From Monarcha castaneiventris obscurior (taxonomy: Eukaryota; Chordata; Aves; Passeriformes; Monarchidae): 64,000 nt of DNA. Under the pieces are notes generated by a model, which made no database searches, was not told the origin of the DNA, and saw only the letters and a program-made list of their open reading frames with translations. Below are positions 1 through 12,474 of this stretch, piece by piece (position 1 is the stretch's first letter; the number at the start of each line of letters is the position of its first letter). The stretch covers positions 3,534,001 through 3,598,000 of the forward strand of contig JAMPIT010000174.1 of the NCBI GenBank assembly GCA_026261815.1, in the 5' to 3' direction. The translations under genes were made by a program, and so were the position numbers.

Positions 1-3000
1 TCTGACACATCATTAAAGTTCATTTCATGGCAGGATACAGCTCTTAAACACTGTATTTTTTTAAATGGAGAATTTCACAAAAGACGGGTAAACTGGAAAA
101 CTGTGTATAGAATTGCGAACCTAAAAGCACAGATGTCAAGAGTAGCAGAACAAAAATATCTCAAGGCTGAAATAAACTCCTGGCTGCCATAAGGATTTTG
201 GGAAGGAAGTCAGAAACACAAGTTAGTGATGAAGCTTCATGGTCTATATATGCTTTCAAGTGACTAAAAAGAGTCAATAAGCTTTTAATAAAAAACCCGA
301 AGTCACTCATGCCTATAGGCTAGATTTTATGTTTTCAAATGAACTGAGAAATTCTTTAAATGAATTAATTGCTATGCAGTTCAATTATCTCCCATTTTTC
401 TCAGTAACATATTTACCTCTGATCTCAGAAGAATAAAAATGCCATATCTTACCTACTTCTGAGAAAATGTCACTGATCCAATGTAATCGTAACAGAAGGA
501 TGTTTTTTCCCCTATCCTTGTAGTAAACATTGACAAAACTGCAGAGGTTTCAGCTAGTAAAATCCAACTTGCATATACTTTACCAAACTGCCTTACGCTG
601 ATTCACTTCCAGAGAACTACTATAGAGTGGGTTTTTTCTATTCTTGGTGTTCAAGCAAAGGATGCAGGCTTTTAGGATAGTGTTGAATATCAAACAAGCT
701 GGGAATGTCCCTGAGAGCAATGCTGCAGCTCTATTCCAACCTTAGGATCTTTAAAAGATTATGTATAGAGGAAAAAGCTCTGTCTAAAATACAGACAGTG
801 TAACTCCTGAACAATACCAAGAATCAGGACCAGCAGTAGTCTGAAAAGAGTTTGTCAAGCAGCGCATGAAAGCAATATATGTTGCAGAACTACGCTACTG
901 TTTTTCTTCTGTGTTCTATGGTTGCTAGTGATTTTTCATGCTTGCTAATGAATCTGATTTTGGACAAACAAATGCCTTTGACAGTTAACGTAGATGATGT
1001 GTTTTGAAAATTACACTCTCAGGTACAGAAACTCCATAAATGAGATGTGTAACTTCCCTGAAGCATTCTTGTCCCAGAACTCATTTACAGGTTTGCAACA
1101 AGCTTTGTGTAAGGGGACCGCACACTATTTTTGCTGGAAAAAGAAGCCAGGGACCAGGTTGTGAGGATGTGCAACTCACTAATGTATGGTGCCTGAATGC
1201 ATATTCGAAAAGTTTCACTCCCATCCCCCCACCTGAAATCCTACAAAACTAAACAAATTAACTAAAAAAATCTTAGTTTCTCTAACACTGTATCTCTGGG
1301 TAGTTGTGATATTTTAAGAGGTGAGCAAAGCAATTAAGCTGCAAAATAATGGTTAAAATACTTTAAATACTAAAAGTAATAAAATATAACAGTTAAAAAG
1401 GTTATGCTTTCAGACACATTTTCAGAGATTAAAAAATACTAATGGAGCAGGTAAATCCTATGTGAGGTAAAAAGACACTTATATTAGTAAAAGAGATACT
1501 TAATGCATCCAAAATAACTGAAACCATTTGAGACAGTAATTCTTTCCTCAGATACTGTAATGGGTATATAAGGATTTTCTCTGAGCAGTAGAAAACTTTA
1601 AAATTTTCAAAGAAACTATCCCTATAATTTATTATGTGTGAGGTAATTCTAAATAAACAGAACAATTCAAAATGTGAACAAATGAAGAGGTTAACTTCAT
1701 TAAAAGGTCAAATTCTGTCTGCAGATACATGAACTTTGAAGGAATGCTCACGGCAGAGTTTAAGCCCTAATGTTAATGGTACAAATTTAGCAAATATATT
1801 ATTGAAACTATGGCTCTTTAAAGATATTTCAGAGTCATGTATGTTAACTGTACTGCATGGGGAATAGGACTTAGTGAGAGAACTCAGGAGAACTGAAAGT
1901 AATTTGTTGTTGGAAGTAATGAGAGTCCTGAGGATTTCTGACTGTTTATGGTGACATTACTGAAATAGTTTATTAACACATAGCTTACAATTACATTTAT
2001 GAAAATAATTTCAATATGGAATTATTAAGACAGTTTCTGGTGCTCTTGTATTGTGACTAATCAATATTTCTTCAAATAGACCATTTTTGGCTGTATATCA
2101 CTTTGCCAGACTTCAGAAATGTGGACTGAATATATCTACACTTGGTATAAAATTGATATTTATTGCTATTATTATTATTTTTAGAGCAAGGTTGTAAAGG
2201 ATTTTAATTTTTTATGTTTGGGTGAGCAAGGCTGGCAACAGATGCTGTAGGTAGTTCACCTGCTTGATTGATTGTTTTTCCACTACTCTTTAGAGTATGT
2301 CTCTTGTGAAGTGTGTATCATCTGTGTGGCAGGAAAAATTCTGTGGTCCACATGGTGCTTTACTAGAAATCCTTTTCAACTCAGATTTATTTAAATAACT
2401 GGAATTTTTTATTTGCAAAAGCAAAAACACCAACAAACAAATGAAGCAAACCAAAAGAACAAACCAGAAACCAAACCAAAAGAACATTCAGAGAGGGGAA
2501 AATTAGCCCTGTGTATTGAGAACAGTGGGGGTTTAAAGTGTTTCAACACTGATTTCTGAGATGAGTGTTCAGCTTCCTCATCCACCTGGGAGGAATTAAG
2601 ATCCACATCATGGGGAAAATGCTTTAGGCAGAAATATTTGAATAGTTTTTGTGTAGGGAGCTAGGGAGGAAGAAGAAAATATCTCTATTTGAAACTTCCA
2701 CTGGGCAGTGAAAATGAAATAGTTCTCTAGTCTACACTGTAGGGCACTCAATAAAAGGAAGCTTGTATGTCCCAATCCCCCCTTCAAAGTCTGGCTACAT
2801 AGTTTAGTGAATTATCTTTTTCATATAAAACACACAGCCAGTTACCGAAGCCCAGACATATTTGTTGATTCTTTCCAGTGTAGCAGCAGCTGCTGGTCAA
2901 TCCCCCACTGATACTGAGGAAAAAATAAGAATGTGGATTCTATCCAGCATAAAAGTGAGTCCTATGACAGCTAGAAAACTATGGATGTAAAGGAAGTAGG

Positions 3001-5214
3001 AAACTCCACTTACATAAAAAAAACAACAAGGCAGTAGTAACTGTCATTATTGGGCTCTGAGGATGATGACAAACAGAAAAATAAACAACACAAAACACAA
3101 TAAAAACAAAACACAGGTTTTGTGTTTTGGTTTTCCCAGGAGGCAACTAGAGACAAGCAGACAGGTAAACAGAGTTTCAGGATTTTAACCTTAGGTACTG
3201 AAATGCATTAGTTTGAGAGACTGAAATATTTATTTTCCTGATATGTCCCATTTTTACTTCCTAGATAATAGCTCCTTATAAACAGTTAGGAATGTAAGCC
3301 TCATTGATTTCACTGGGAAGGAAGTTTTCAGATTCCTGCCTGTGCTGTGATGACCATCAGCTTCTGGTTTCTCTTTCTTCATGGAGAAGACCCACCTTTG
3401 TTTCTCCCGCATTGCGGGCCTTAGTGAAGTTTCTGAAATGGAAATCAAAATAAAAGTGTAATTTTAATGTCATAATGTTCTTTTTCACACACCTGTCACT
3501 CATGTGAAACCGTGTATTCATTGTTCATCATCATCTATTCATGGAAAATACAGTTAGACAAGTTTGGTGCTTCCCTTCTGCTCTCCAGTATCATAGATCT
3601 GATTAATACGGCGATGTTACTCAGGGATTCTGGGAGTACTTTAGAATGCTCATTACTTTGCAATGGTTAGCATTAGCAGAGATTCATTGTTTGCAGAGAA
3701 TAAAACCTTTTTTGATAGATAGTAATGACATTAAGACTTTATTTTAAAAGAATTCGTGCAGTCAATGTGTTTTAGCAATGTAGTATATCAATCAAAGCCA
3801 TGCACAAATTAAGGTTCAGCTGAAATAACATTATCTTTAGAGCACCACTTCTTCTTTCAAGTATAAAAAAATCAAAGGAAAGTTCTTTGTAGAGATTCAT
3901 GCATTGATTTAAAGACAGCTTTTAAGTTGTGATGGTGTTTTACCTGCTATGTATTCTTTTCAAGTTGAAGAAATATAAAGTGTTTTTTCTTGTATTGATT
4001 TTTTTTATTATTTCAAGTCCCCAGCAGAGACCAAGGTAGATATTTCTAGTAATGTATAGTACAATTTTACCATGGTATAATAGTGTGGCAAGAATTATAT
4101 ATTATGTGGTGGTTATGACCGGATATCAGACAAGATGTTATGCTGTTCACATAATCCCATCAAATTATGATACTATAGACTTACCTGGTACTCATATATT
4201 ATTTCTCACCATGGATGCATTCTTTGGCAAATATTTTAGCCTGTGCTTCAGCCTGCCTTCTGCTATCATAAGCATTCATGTGTCACATATATAATCAAGC
4301 AGGAAAACAAAATCTGAAAATATAATCTGTTGAAACTTTTTATGAGTTAAATTTTAATTTGACTCTGTTACTCCTTAGCTTTACCATGCAGATACATGAA
4401 TACGTGAACACCATCTTTTTGTTAGTAGCATTAGAGGTCTCCAATACAACTGACTTTATTCAGCCTGCTGGAAAAGATGTATTAGGTCTCCTGGAACAAG
4501 CTTTTCTTGCGCATAATGACAAAATTAAAAATACCTGTAAGGCAGTCATATAATTAACGTACTATTTGGAATAAAAATAAAAAGTAAATGTAGATATCCG
4601 ATGGCAACTGACTCAGCTGTTGGTGTTCTGAGGAGTTATCGTGTAACAGTTTCCTATAAAGGTGTGATATACACATCCTGAAAGGTTGATTTCTGAAGGA
4701 TTCAGTTATTATTCCATATATCCATAAAACATCACAACAATGTGTACAAATTATTTATCCTATGGTAATCAATAAAGATTAATTTATTTTACTTTGTTCA
4801 TGACATACTTTCATATCTAAGATTTAGAGCACAGGATTAATTCTAGGAAGACTACTTACACTTTCATCTATATGCTATTATATATTTACAGAAAAGATTC
4901 ATAAATAATGGTAGGATTTTTAACCTGCTTCTTTTACAATTGTTGAGAAGCTTTCATAATATTTTCCTGCTCTGCAATAGGATAACATTGCAATATTTTT
5001 GCCTTAATTGAAGATCTGGAACAAGTGCATTAATTATAACCTAAACACTCAGGCAATATCTCTTTCACAGTCCTTTTAACATATCCTAATAAACTGAATT
5101 AATCTTAAGTACCAGAGATGGGGCAGAACCTCTGTTTGCATTTTCTGTTGCATATTATTTTGCCTAAACATGATGTCACATTTAACAACTACCAGGTACC
5201 CAGCTGCCCATGAC
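1..5214. other. AT-rich noncoding stretch, no gene seen
   Basis: No recognisable gene, RNA or dispersed repeat. Open frames here are at most about 80 codons with no familiar domain. The only local structure noted is simple: a short TTA run near 2165-2180, an A/C-rich stretch at 2416-2487 containing an exact 15-bp direct repeat (2447-2461 and 2472-2486), and another A/C-rich stretch at 3070-3117. Confidence 0.6.
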
Positions 5215-6134
5215 TCCACTGATATGCATCCATCAGGAAAGAGTTCCCCCTTCTTAGCCTCAGCCAGTTTGCAGACAACACAAAGCCTGGCAGGAGTGTT
5301 GATCTGCTGGAGTGCAGGAAGGCTCTGCAGGGGAATCTGAACAGGCTGGATTGATGGGCAAGAACTATTGTATGAGGTTTAAAAAGGCCAAGTGCTGAGT
5401 TCTGTGCTTGGGTCACAACAACCTCATGAACTTGGACCTTGGGGCAGATTAGCTGGAAGTCTGCCTGGGGATAAAGGACCTGGGAATGCTGTTTGACAGC
5501 CAGTTGAGCATAAGCCAGAGTGTGTCAATGGCACCCTGGCTTGGGTGACCACAGCAGTACTGTGGCCAGCAGAAGCAGGGCAGTGATCATCCCTCTGTAC
5601 CTGGCACTGGTGTGGCTGCATCTCCATCCTGTGTCTAGTTTTGGGCTCCTCATGACAAGAAAGATATTGAGGGGCTGGAGCATGTCCAGAGAAGGGCAAT
5701 TGAGCTGGTGAAGGGTCTGAACATCAGCCCTGCTGAGGAGTTGCTGAGGGAGATGGGAATATTCAGCCTGGAGAAAAGGAGGCTCAGGAGGGACCTTATA
5801 ACTCTTTACAACTTCCTGAAAGGAAGCTGTAACCAGGCAGGGGTTGGTCAGTTCTCCCAAGTAACAAGTGACAGTACAAGACGAAATGGCCTTAAGTTGC
5901 ACCAGGGAAGGTTTAGATGGGATATTAGGAAAAAAGTCTTCATTGAAAGGGCTGTCAAGTATTGGATCAGTCTGACAAGGGAAGTGGTTGAGTCACTTTT
6001 CCAAAGGGATTTAAAATATATGTAGATGTGGCGCTTAATGATTATGGTTTAGTGGTGGAGTTGGAAGTGCTGGGTTAATGGTTTGACTTCATGACCCTAG
6101 AGATTTTTTCCAACCTAAAATATTCTATGGTTCA
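5215..6134 (+). mobile_element. CR1 LINE fragment, 3' part (end of reverse transcriptase plus 3' UTR)
   Basis: This is a 5'-truncated copy of the chicken-repeat-1 non-LTR retrotransposon, whose protein copies its own RNA into DNA at the target site. The sequence follows the avian CR1 3' region from the segment encoding a CADDTKL-like catalytic neighbourhood (cagccagtttgcagacaaca near 5260) through the C-terminal reverse transcriptase to the 3' tail ending in attctatg near 6127. Two conceptual frames carry recognisable CR1 protein: 5520-5711 (SRSRAVIIPLYLALV) and 5708-6025 ([47 protein letters not shown]). The frame changes near 5708, and stops and frameshifts elsewhere show the copy is dead. 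The missing 5' part is normal for CR1, which usually inserts truncated. The left edge is approximate. Subfamily not determined. Confidence 0.93.
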
Positions 6135-7170
6135 TTATATCACTGTGAGAAGTGGCTTAAGGGAAAAATTTCTATTTGGTGTATGCCAGAGACCTGATTT
6201 AATAAATTAGCAAACAAACAAAAAATCCAAAACATAAAATTGGATGAAAAGCATTTTAAAATATGATTTTAGTTTCTTGTCCTGAAATTATTTAATTTTT
6301 GAAAACTTTAAAATGTTCTGTGGGAGAAAAATAATACTATTTCCTTTTAAATAGCTCAATCATCTCAGGAAAAATAAAATGTCATGATCTGTTAGTCATT
6401 TCAGTACACAGAATCAATATTTTTTAAGCAGCTTCACAGTTCCATCTAATAATAATGTATTTCATTGTATTCTGCCACCTGAAAGTCCCATCTCTATATC
6501 ATCTGTGAAAAGATGAAAATGCCTCCAGCTAACACTGCAGTCAACATACCATTGAAGTATGAATTTTGCTTTGAAACACACAAACTGCTAACATTGTTTA
6601 TGTGAGTAATATTAACCAAAAACTATATAAAGATTCAAGTTTCACTCAGATTTGCTAATAAAGGAACAAATACTAGGAAAGAAAAAAGGAGAAATGTTAA
6701 TTAGGGAACCCTGAGTCAGGAATGGATATTTCTGAGAAATGTCAAATCACATACTGGCAATTTATAAAACAGCAGAATGTATAGAAAGTCCGTGTGAGAT
6801 TTTTAGATTGTCAGTCTAATTCGGGTGTAAATGTGGGGAGTAATATTATATCAGTATAAAGACTTCTAAATCAGCAATGCAGTCTAGCAAGAGAGCAATT
6901 TAAACCTCATATTTTTGTTCAACTATAAGGCTGCCACCATTTAATCACCTGGAGCTATTATTGAAATATCTATAAAAAACTATGAGCTAATTTACAAAAA
7001 ATAATCTGAAAATATTTTGTGGGGTTTTTTTCTTATTTTAATGGAAACAAACAAGCAAAATGGAGTGATTACTCAGTTATGGTATAGTTTGTAGTCCGCT
7101 GCACAGAAAAACCAGGGAAATATGTTTGTTTCTATACTGATGGGGGTCTTTAGAAATATTGAACTACAGC
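6135..7170. other. AT-rich noncoding stretch, nothing recognised
   Basis: Unique-looking AT-rich sequence between the CR1 copy and a pair of palindromes. No reading frame, RNA gene or repeat that I can name. Confidence 0.55.
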
Positions 7171-7188
7171 CCATAATTGGAATTATGG
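7171..7188. repeat. Perfect inverted repeat, 8-bp arms
   Basis: ccataatt (7171-7178) is followed after 2 bases by its exact reverse complement aattatgg (7181-7188). It lies 1 base before a second, longer palindrome. Alone it could be chance; the pairing of the two is the point of interest. Confidence 0.8.
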
Positions 7189-7189
7189 T

Positions 7190-7215
7190 GTATAGCACTT
7201 CCTTCAGTGCTATAC
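7190..7215. repeat. Perfect hairpin, 10-bp arms and 6-base loop
   Basis: gtatagcact (7190-7199) is followed after tccttc by its exact reverse complement agtgctatac (7206-7215). The fold is perfect and works on either strand. No T-run follows that would make it a simple terminator, and the flanks lack features of a known DNA transposon. Confidence 0.9.
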
Positions 7216-7437
7216 GTGGGTTTTATGCAACATCTATCTGAGGGAACCTACATAAAAAAGTGACTGAGTTCTCTCCTGTGAAAATTTACTTCCTATGAGA
7301 CAAAAAAGAAATGCTGATTCTCATATTTTTTTCTGTCTTCGTTCAAGGAACTTGCTTGCTTTCAGCATAGCAGCATAGCTTTTAAAAAAAGGGAGCCTTT
7401 TAATCCCTTCCTGCTCTTCTCATCTCCATTCTTGTCT

Positions 7438-7503
7438 TCAACTTGATGGTTACAGCACTCCGTGTTCCACGCCAGGAGGCGTGGGTTCAAATCCTGGCAG
7501 ACT
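7438..7503 (+). repeat. tRNA-like fossil (tRNA-Leu-like 3' half; decayed tRNA or SINE head)
   Basis: A clear RNA polymerase III B-box/T-loop, GGTTCAAATCC, sits at 7484-7494. It is preceded by an A-box-like segment (gatggttacagcac, 7445-7458) at tRNA spacing. The stretch aggaggcgtgggttcaaatc resembles the variable arm and T arm of eukaryotic tRNA-Leu. The T stem (gtggg/cctgg) has a G-T, a T-G and one mismatched pair, and I could not find a matching 5' acceptor strand, so this is not a functional tRNA. It could be a tRNA pseudogene or the head of a tRNA-derived SINE; no known SINE body was recognised. Confidence 0.6.
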
Positions 7504-7514
7504 GAAGTGAGAAT

Positions 7515-7562
7515 AAAATCAAGTCTTCCACCTCCTGGAAAAGTGCACTAACCACTATTATG
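7515..7562 (-). repeat. Second tRNA-like segment, inverted relative to the first
   Basis: Read on the minus strand this has an A-box-like motif (tagtggttagtgcac) followed by ccaggagg. The 8-mer occurs in the same relative position in the upstream unit (7472-7479), its complement being at 7531-7538. The expected B-box position holds only a weak acttgatttta. It may be a decayed inverted partner of the 7438-7503 unit or coincidence. Confidence 0.3.
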
Positions 7563-7569
7563 AAAATAA

Positions 7570-10500
7570 AATCGTGGAAGTAGCAGCATTTGAAAAGAAA
7601 GCAGCAGCTACTACAGTGTTGTGTGAAGTGCCCAATCTTGTTACTATGCATTAGGGATTCTCTGAAAAACACCATGAGGTCAAGCCCCTGAGGGGACTAG
7701 CACACAAACATGCTGGTTTCTGAGCTGCAGTCAGGCAGAGACTCTCACATAGTGACACATATCTCAGCAATCTCAAGTTTGAGAGACCTATGGACATACT
7801 CACGACACAAACTTCAGGTACTTAAGAAATGCTTAAAATTAAAGTGGAAAAAAAAAAAATAGATAAAAATGAGTAAGGATTTAAGATGCCACTAGTCTTA
7901 GATGGATCTTTGAGTTTTCAAGATCACAGGTTTTGACATACATAAAATACTATATCTAGCTATCAGGGTCTATATGCATAAGAAGAGGGAAAAAGGGGTC
8001 TTAAATCTGTGCCATTGCTTTACTGTGGAAAAATTTCAAATTCCTTGCAAAATTATTTAATGTAGTTAGTCAAACTCTCAGATTTCATGACCCAGCTTGC
8101 AACTTGATGGTATAAACCATTTCTGTGCATTTTACTACGTTGATTAAAATGGCTAACTAAGCAAATATTCACCTAAACAAGTATATTAGTACAATTAATT
8201 AAACTAATTATAGACAGAACAATTTTAAGTGAAGTCACAGTAAAGATGGATCCAATAAATTATTATTTACAAACATCTAAACCTTCAAATAAAACAGGTA
8301 ATCAGTGAATTATGGATTTGACATGAGATGAAGTTATTTTATACTAAGTTTGATTTACAAAATAGAATTCAGAATCTTTAAAACTGGGGAACAAGCAATT
8401 CCAGTCACTGCAGTTATAATTTCCTACAAGAGAATTAGCAAAGAAATTTATGTGTTCCTCATTTAACTGTGTCTTCTGAGATAAACTACTTGATAAAGGT
8501 TTTAAATTTTTAATCAAAAGAATTGTCTACTCTTTCTAGACTTGCTAATCATTAAAAGTATTATTTTCTTCTTAAAATTATTTTAAGTAACATAATCTTT
8601 TAAATTCTATGTTTATTGATTTATTTATTGGCAGATGCATTTATTTTAGAAAACTACAAATGATGTTTCTCTTCTACATACCTGCACTTGTGCATGGCTA
8701 TGCAAAAAAAGAGAAAACCTGATTAATGTAAAGTTTAAGTTTCTTCTGCTTTTTTTCTATAGAGAATAGAGGATGTTTATGCAAGTAAAGCAAAAGTTTG
8801 GAGCTACATTTTTGTACTTGGTCAGAGCTGTAAACCTATTTCAAATAAATTTAGGAAATCCTGTTAAAATAATGAAATGAAATTATTCGGAAGTATTTAA
8901 ATTTAGACCACAAATGGTACTGTGTCTTTTTCTTACCATTGTATTAGAAATTCCCTTTAATAATGTTTGATTCTTGTTTATTAAGAAGTTATTAAGTATT
9001 TGTGGAATCAATTCACTAAAATATTTGTTAATTAAAATTAATCACTATGAATATTTTTGTGGTTTAGTACCTTAAAACTGATTAAACTATCAAAGTAGTC
9101 TAGTATATTGGTCTACTAAGCATTTTACTACCACAAAAAAAAAAAAGGTCTGCATTTACATTTACTACATCCCACAAAAGGCTAGGCTTCTTTAAAAGTT
9201 TAAAGAAACAAACTGTTTTTCTTAGGCAAGTACAAATATTATTTTTTCATGGCAAAGAAGAAGAATGAACAGAGAATCTGGACGTGACCATGAGATATTT
9301 CTGATGTCAAGAAAAACATTACTGTGGCTTACTGGAGCTATGGAAATCTGCAGGGAGCAAAATGGGACCAAAGAAAGGAGGGTGAATAAGTCTGCAGAAG
9401 GGGAAACCTGACAAACACCAGTGTACCTCATGCTATGTCCTCCTCTGTCTCACCTCCCCACTCTAAGAATTATGTATGCATCTGCCACATGGAATAAGTT
9501 TTAAGCATCTGTTAGGCTCATTTTGGAAAGACAAGGTAATTAATTTAATTGAAAAATTTTCACTGACATAGACAATACTAATTTATATAACTTGGTATCC
9601 CTAACACAATGTAATGTGGTGGATCCACTGCCATATATAATAAATATCAAGAGTAGAACCGGCATCTGCAGAATCTCAGAAAAAATTCTGGCTTCAAACT
9701 GAAGGATAAAGTCTTCATATTTATGTGTCCCACAGGAACTTCTATTTTTACTATTTTTCCTTGCCTACACAAAAAGATTATTTCTCCTTATACTCATAAT
9801 TTAATTTTAGAATGACAAACACAAAATTTAGCAATTTGCTCGTGGTGACAAACATGAAAAATGTTAACTTTGTTGCCATTATTTGGACCCTCCCCTGTAA
9901 TAAACATAAAGTGCCATAAGCCTGATTCTTGCCCTGAAGGAAAGCTGACACTTTCAGCTCTGCCCAGTAAGAGAAGAGTTCCATAATCTCTTGGATACAA
10001 CTGTTTGGGGACGAAGGCACTTACAGAGCTTGATTGCAAATGTTGGCAACCGGAGCAATGTGTCCAACCCAGAACACTGAATTCTTGCAGTGTGCTTTAA
10101 CCAACACACCCTTGGTGAGGATGGGATGGCATTTGTTTCACTACCTCCCACTGCAAATGTGCCATTGTAAAATGAATACAAGACCTGAAAAAGCAGGGAA
10201 TGAATAAGTGATTTACTAATCAAGCAGAGGCTGCTGAGGACACTGCTACCTTCCTCATTCTTTTTCCATCAACATAACATGCACATAAATACTCCCCTTA
10301 CTCTCCTCTACCTGCTCCTAATTAAAAGCAAATGATGATTCTGATACAATGATGCTTTAAATGTCACAGTCCTGTAGAATTTCAGCAGTTCTGCAATTTT
10401 TAGCAGCTTAGAAGCTCTGCATAACAATTTCTGATTTGCATTTCACCACTACCTTAATGGAGGAACAGCAGTAAGCTTACGAATTACAGCCTGCTAGATT

Positions 10501-11795
10501 AGGGAGTTTGTGCACAAGATTTCAGATCTCTGGTGAACCGCTTGCTGCAGCACTACAAATCATTCTGTCAAACCAAATTGTGCTGTTAAAATACGCATTT
10601 AAAACAATGCTCCCCAAATAGGTAATATGGAGGTAATTGAAAAACCCAAAGTGCATACAAATAGTGGAAAAAGTGAGCAGTGAGGAAATAAGAAACCAAA
10701 GGGAAAAAAAAAGGAAGCAGACCACAAAACCAAGGCATATGTAAATAAATATTACTGTAGAAAAAAATGTAATTTACTTTATTACCAATTGCAAATAAAC
10801 CACATACATCGAGGCTTAACATTTCACCTATTGTGCTCACAGTGCCATCTACTGAGATGTGTTGGGGAATCATGGGAAAAAATAAAGAAAAATTTATGCC
10901 TTATAAGTCTCCTACTGAAATACACTGAGAAATAAGTAATCTGCAAATGCCCACAAAATATCCAGCTAGGAGTTCTTCATTTCATTAAATAGAATCATTG
11001 ATTTCCATGGGAAGTTACAATTAAAAGAGAAAATAGAGGCTGATGACAAACGCTAATTCTCTAACAATTTTTAAATCAATGAGTTAAATATAAAAACCCA
11101 AACCTTGAGCAGTGTAGAACTCAACCAAATGAGTGTGCAAGTTTTATGAACCCTGCTGTAGGCCACCCTTAATAAAAAGTCTTACCTCTTCAAGTATTAA
11201 TCAACATGAGCTCCATAAGTTAGTACGTGCGCATACCAGTGACACTCATCATGAATGTTAAGACAGAATAAATTTGAATTAGTCTTCTCTGCTCCCCGCT
11301 CCCCCACATCAATCTATGTATTCACAAGCAGGGGAGATAATTAACAAAATCAGCTTAAGAGTCTTCTGGGTTCATATTTTTAATATTAAATTATATATAT
11401 TGAATATCCAGTTCAACTCTACATGATTAAGAACAAAAACTTTTAGGTTAGATAAAGATGCTAGTTGAGAGTTCTGTTGAGTTAATCTGTTTCCATTAAA
11501 CACCTAGGCCAACATGGATTCTTTTTTCATATGCAGGAAAGAAAACCAGAAAACCTTACTAGAACAGCATGAGCAAAGTGTTGCTACAGATTCAATTGAA
11601 TTTTTAAAAAAATCCATCAAAAAACCAAAGCCACCATTCTTCACTGAATGGAAAATCAGTTAATCTATACATACCAGTGAATTAATACTGAAATTCCCTT
11701 TTGTCCCAAATGAATGTTTGACACTTCATTTAAAATTAAAAAAAAAAAAAAATTGAACTAAATTAATCCTTTATGACCTTTTATCCCCAGAGTCC
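7570..11795. other. AT-rich noncoding stretch, no gene supported
   Basis: Unique-looking sequence with a few short A-runs (near 7850 and 9136). Reading frames of 60-95 codons occur on the minus strand around 9222-10223 and 10522-10873. They lack any domain, are not laid out as exons I can join, and overlap one another in different frames, so they are not annotated. Confidence 0.5.
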
Positions 11796-11820
11796 TTAAT
11801 CAATCATCTTGATTGATTAA
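11796..11820. repeat. Perfect hairpin, 11-bp arms and 3-base loop
   Basis: ttaatcaatca (11796-11806) is followed after tct by its exact reverse complement tgattgattaa (11810-11820). Arms are AT-rich and internally repetitive (two ATCA units), so a chance or slippage origin is plausible. Confidence 0.85.
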
Positions 11821-12474
11821 TAGGTCTTTATATGGCCCTAAATTATACTGCTCAAATCCTGTCCTTTTCTGAGTTCTCTTTAAATATCAAATAATTCCAG
11901 AGCAAAAAGACTATCACCAAATGTTTCCCCATCCTCTAAGACAAGCCTCATCCTTTAAAGCAAGATTAGTGGAATACAGACAACATAAATTCTGAATTTT
12001 TTATTGCAATCACTTCAGCAAAATTTTGAGATGACTTTTGCTAAAATTAAAGCACACACATTGTTCTTCCTGTCCTCAGGTGTACATATTCCATATTTCA
12101 CATTTCACATTGCATATTTTGGTCCTTGGGAATTAAAACCAAAGATGAGTTCTTTTAGTTCGGTTGGTTTTGTTGTTTTGTGAGTATTGGCAGAGGTGGC
12201 ATACTACCATTTACTTGTGAAGAAAATCATGTGATTAAAAGACATAACGAGAATTACAACTTCTTCATACTTCTGCTTGGATCACTTTGGAAGTCCAGTC
12301 CCTCAATGTAATTTAAAATTGATTCTCTTTTATGCATGTGGGAACTAATGTCCTAAGGATTTTGGAACCTTTTCCACCTGTTGCCTTCACACTGATAAAT
12401 AAGGTGTAAAACATCAAAGAAACATGTCTTGTTTGCTTTTTCATATTGATGTCTTCTCCAGCCACCTAGAAACA

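Noticed and set aside
7438..7503. Functional tRNA gene
   Set aside because: The T arm is imperfect and there is no complementary acceptor stem, so it is kept only as a tRNA-like fossil.
10140..10223. Possible minus-strand exon with a pyrimidine-tract acceptor (ctgctttttcag) before LYSFYNGTFAVGG
   Set aside because: A matching donor would give an exon of about 40 bases, and no partner exon or recognisable protein was found.
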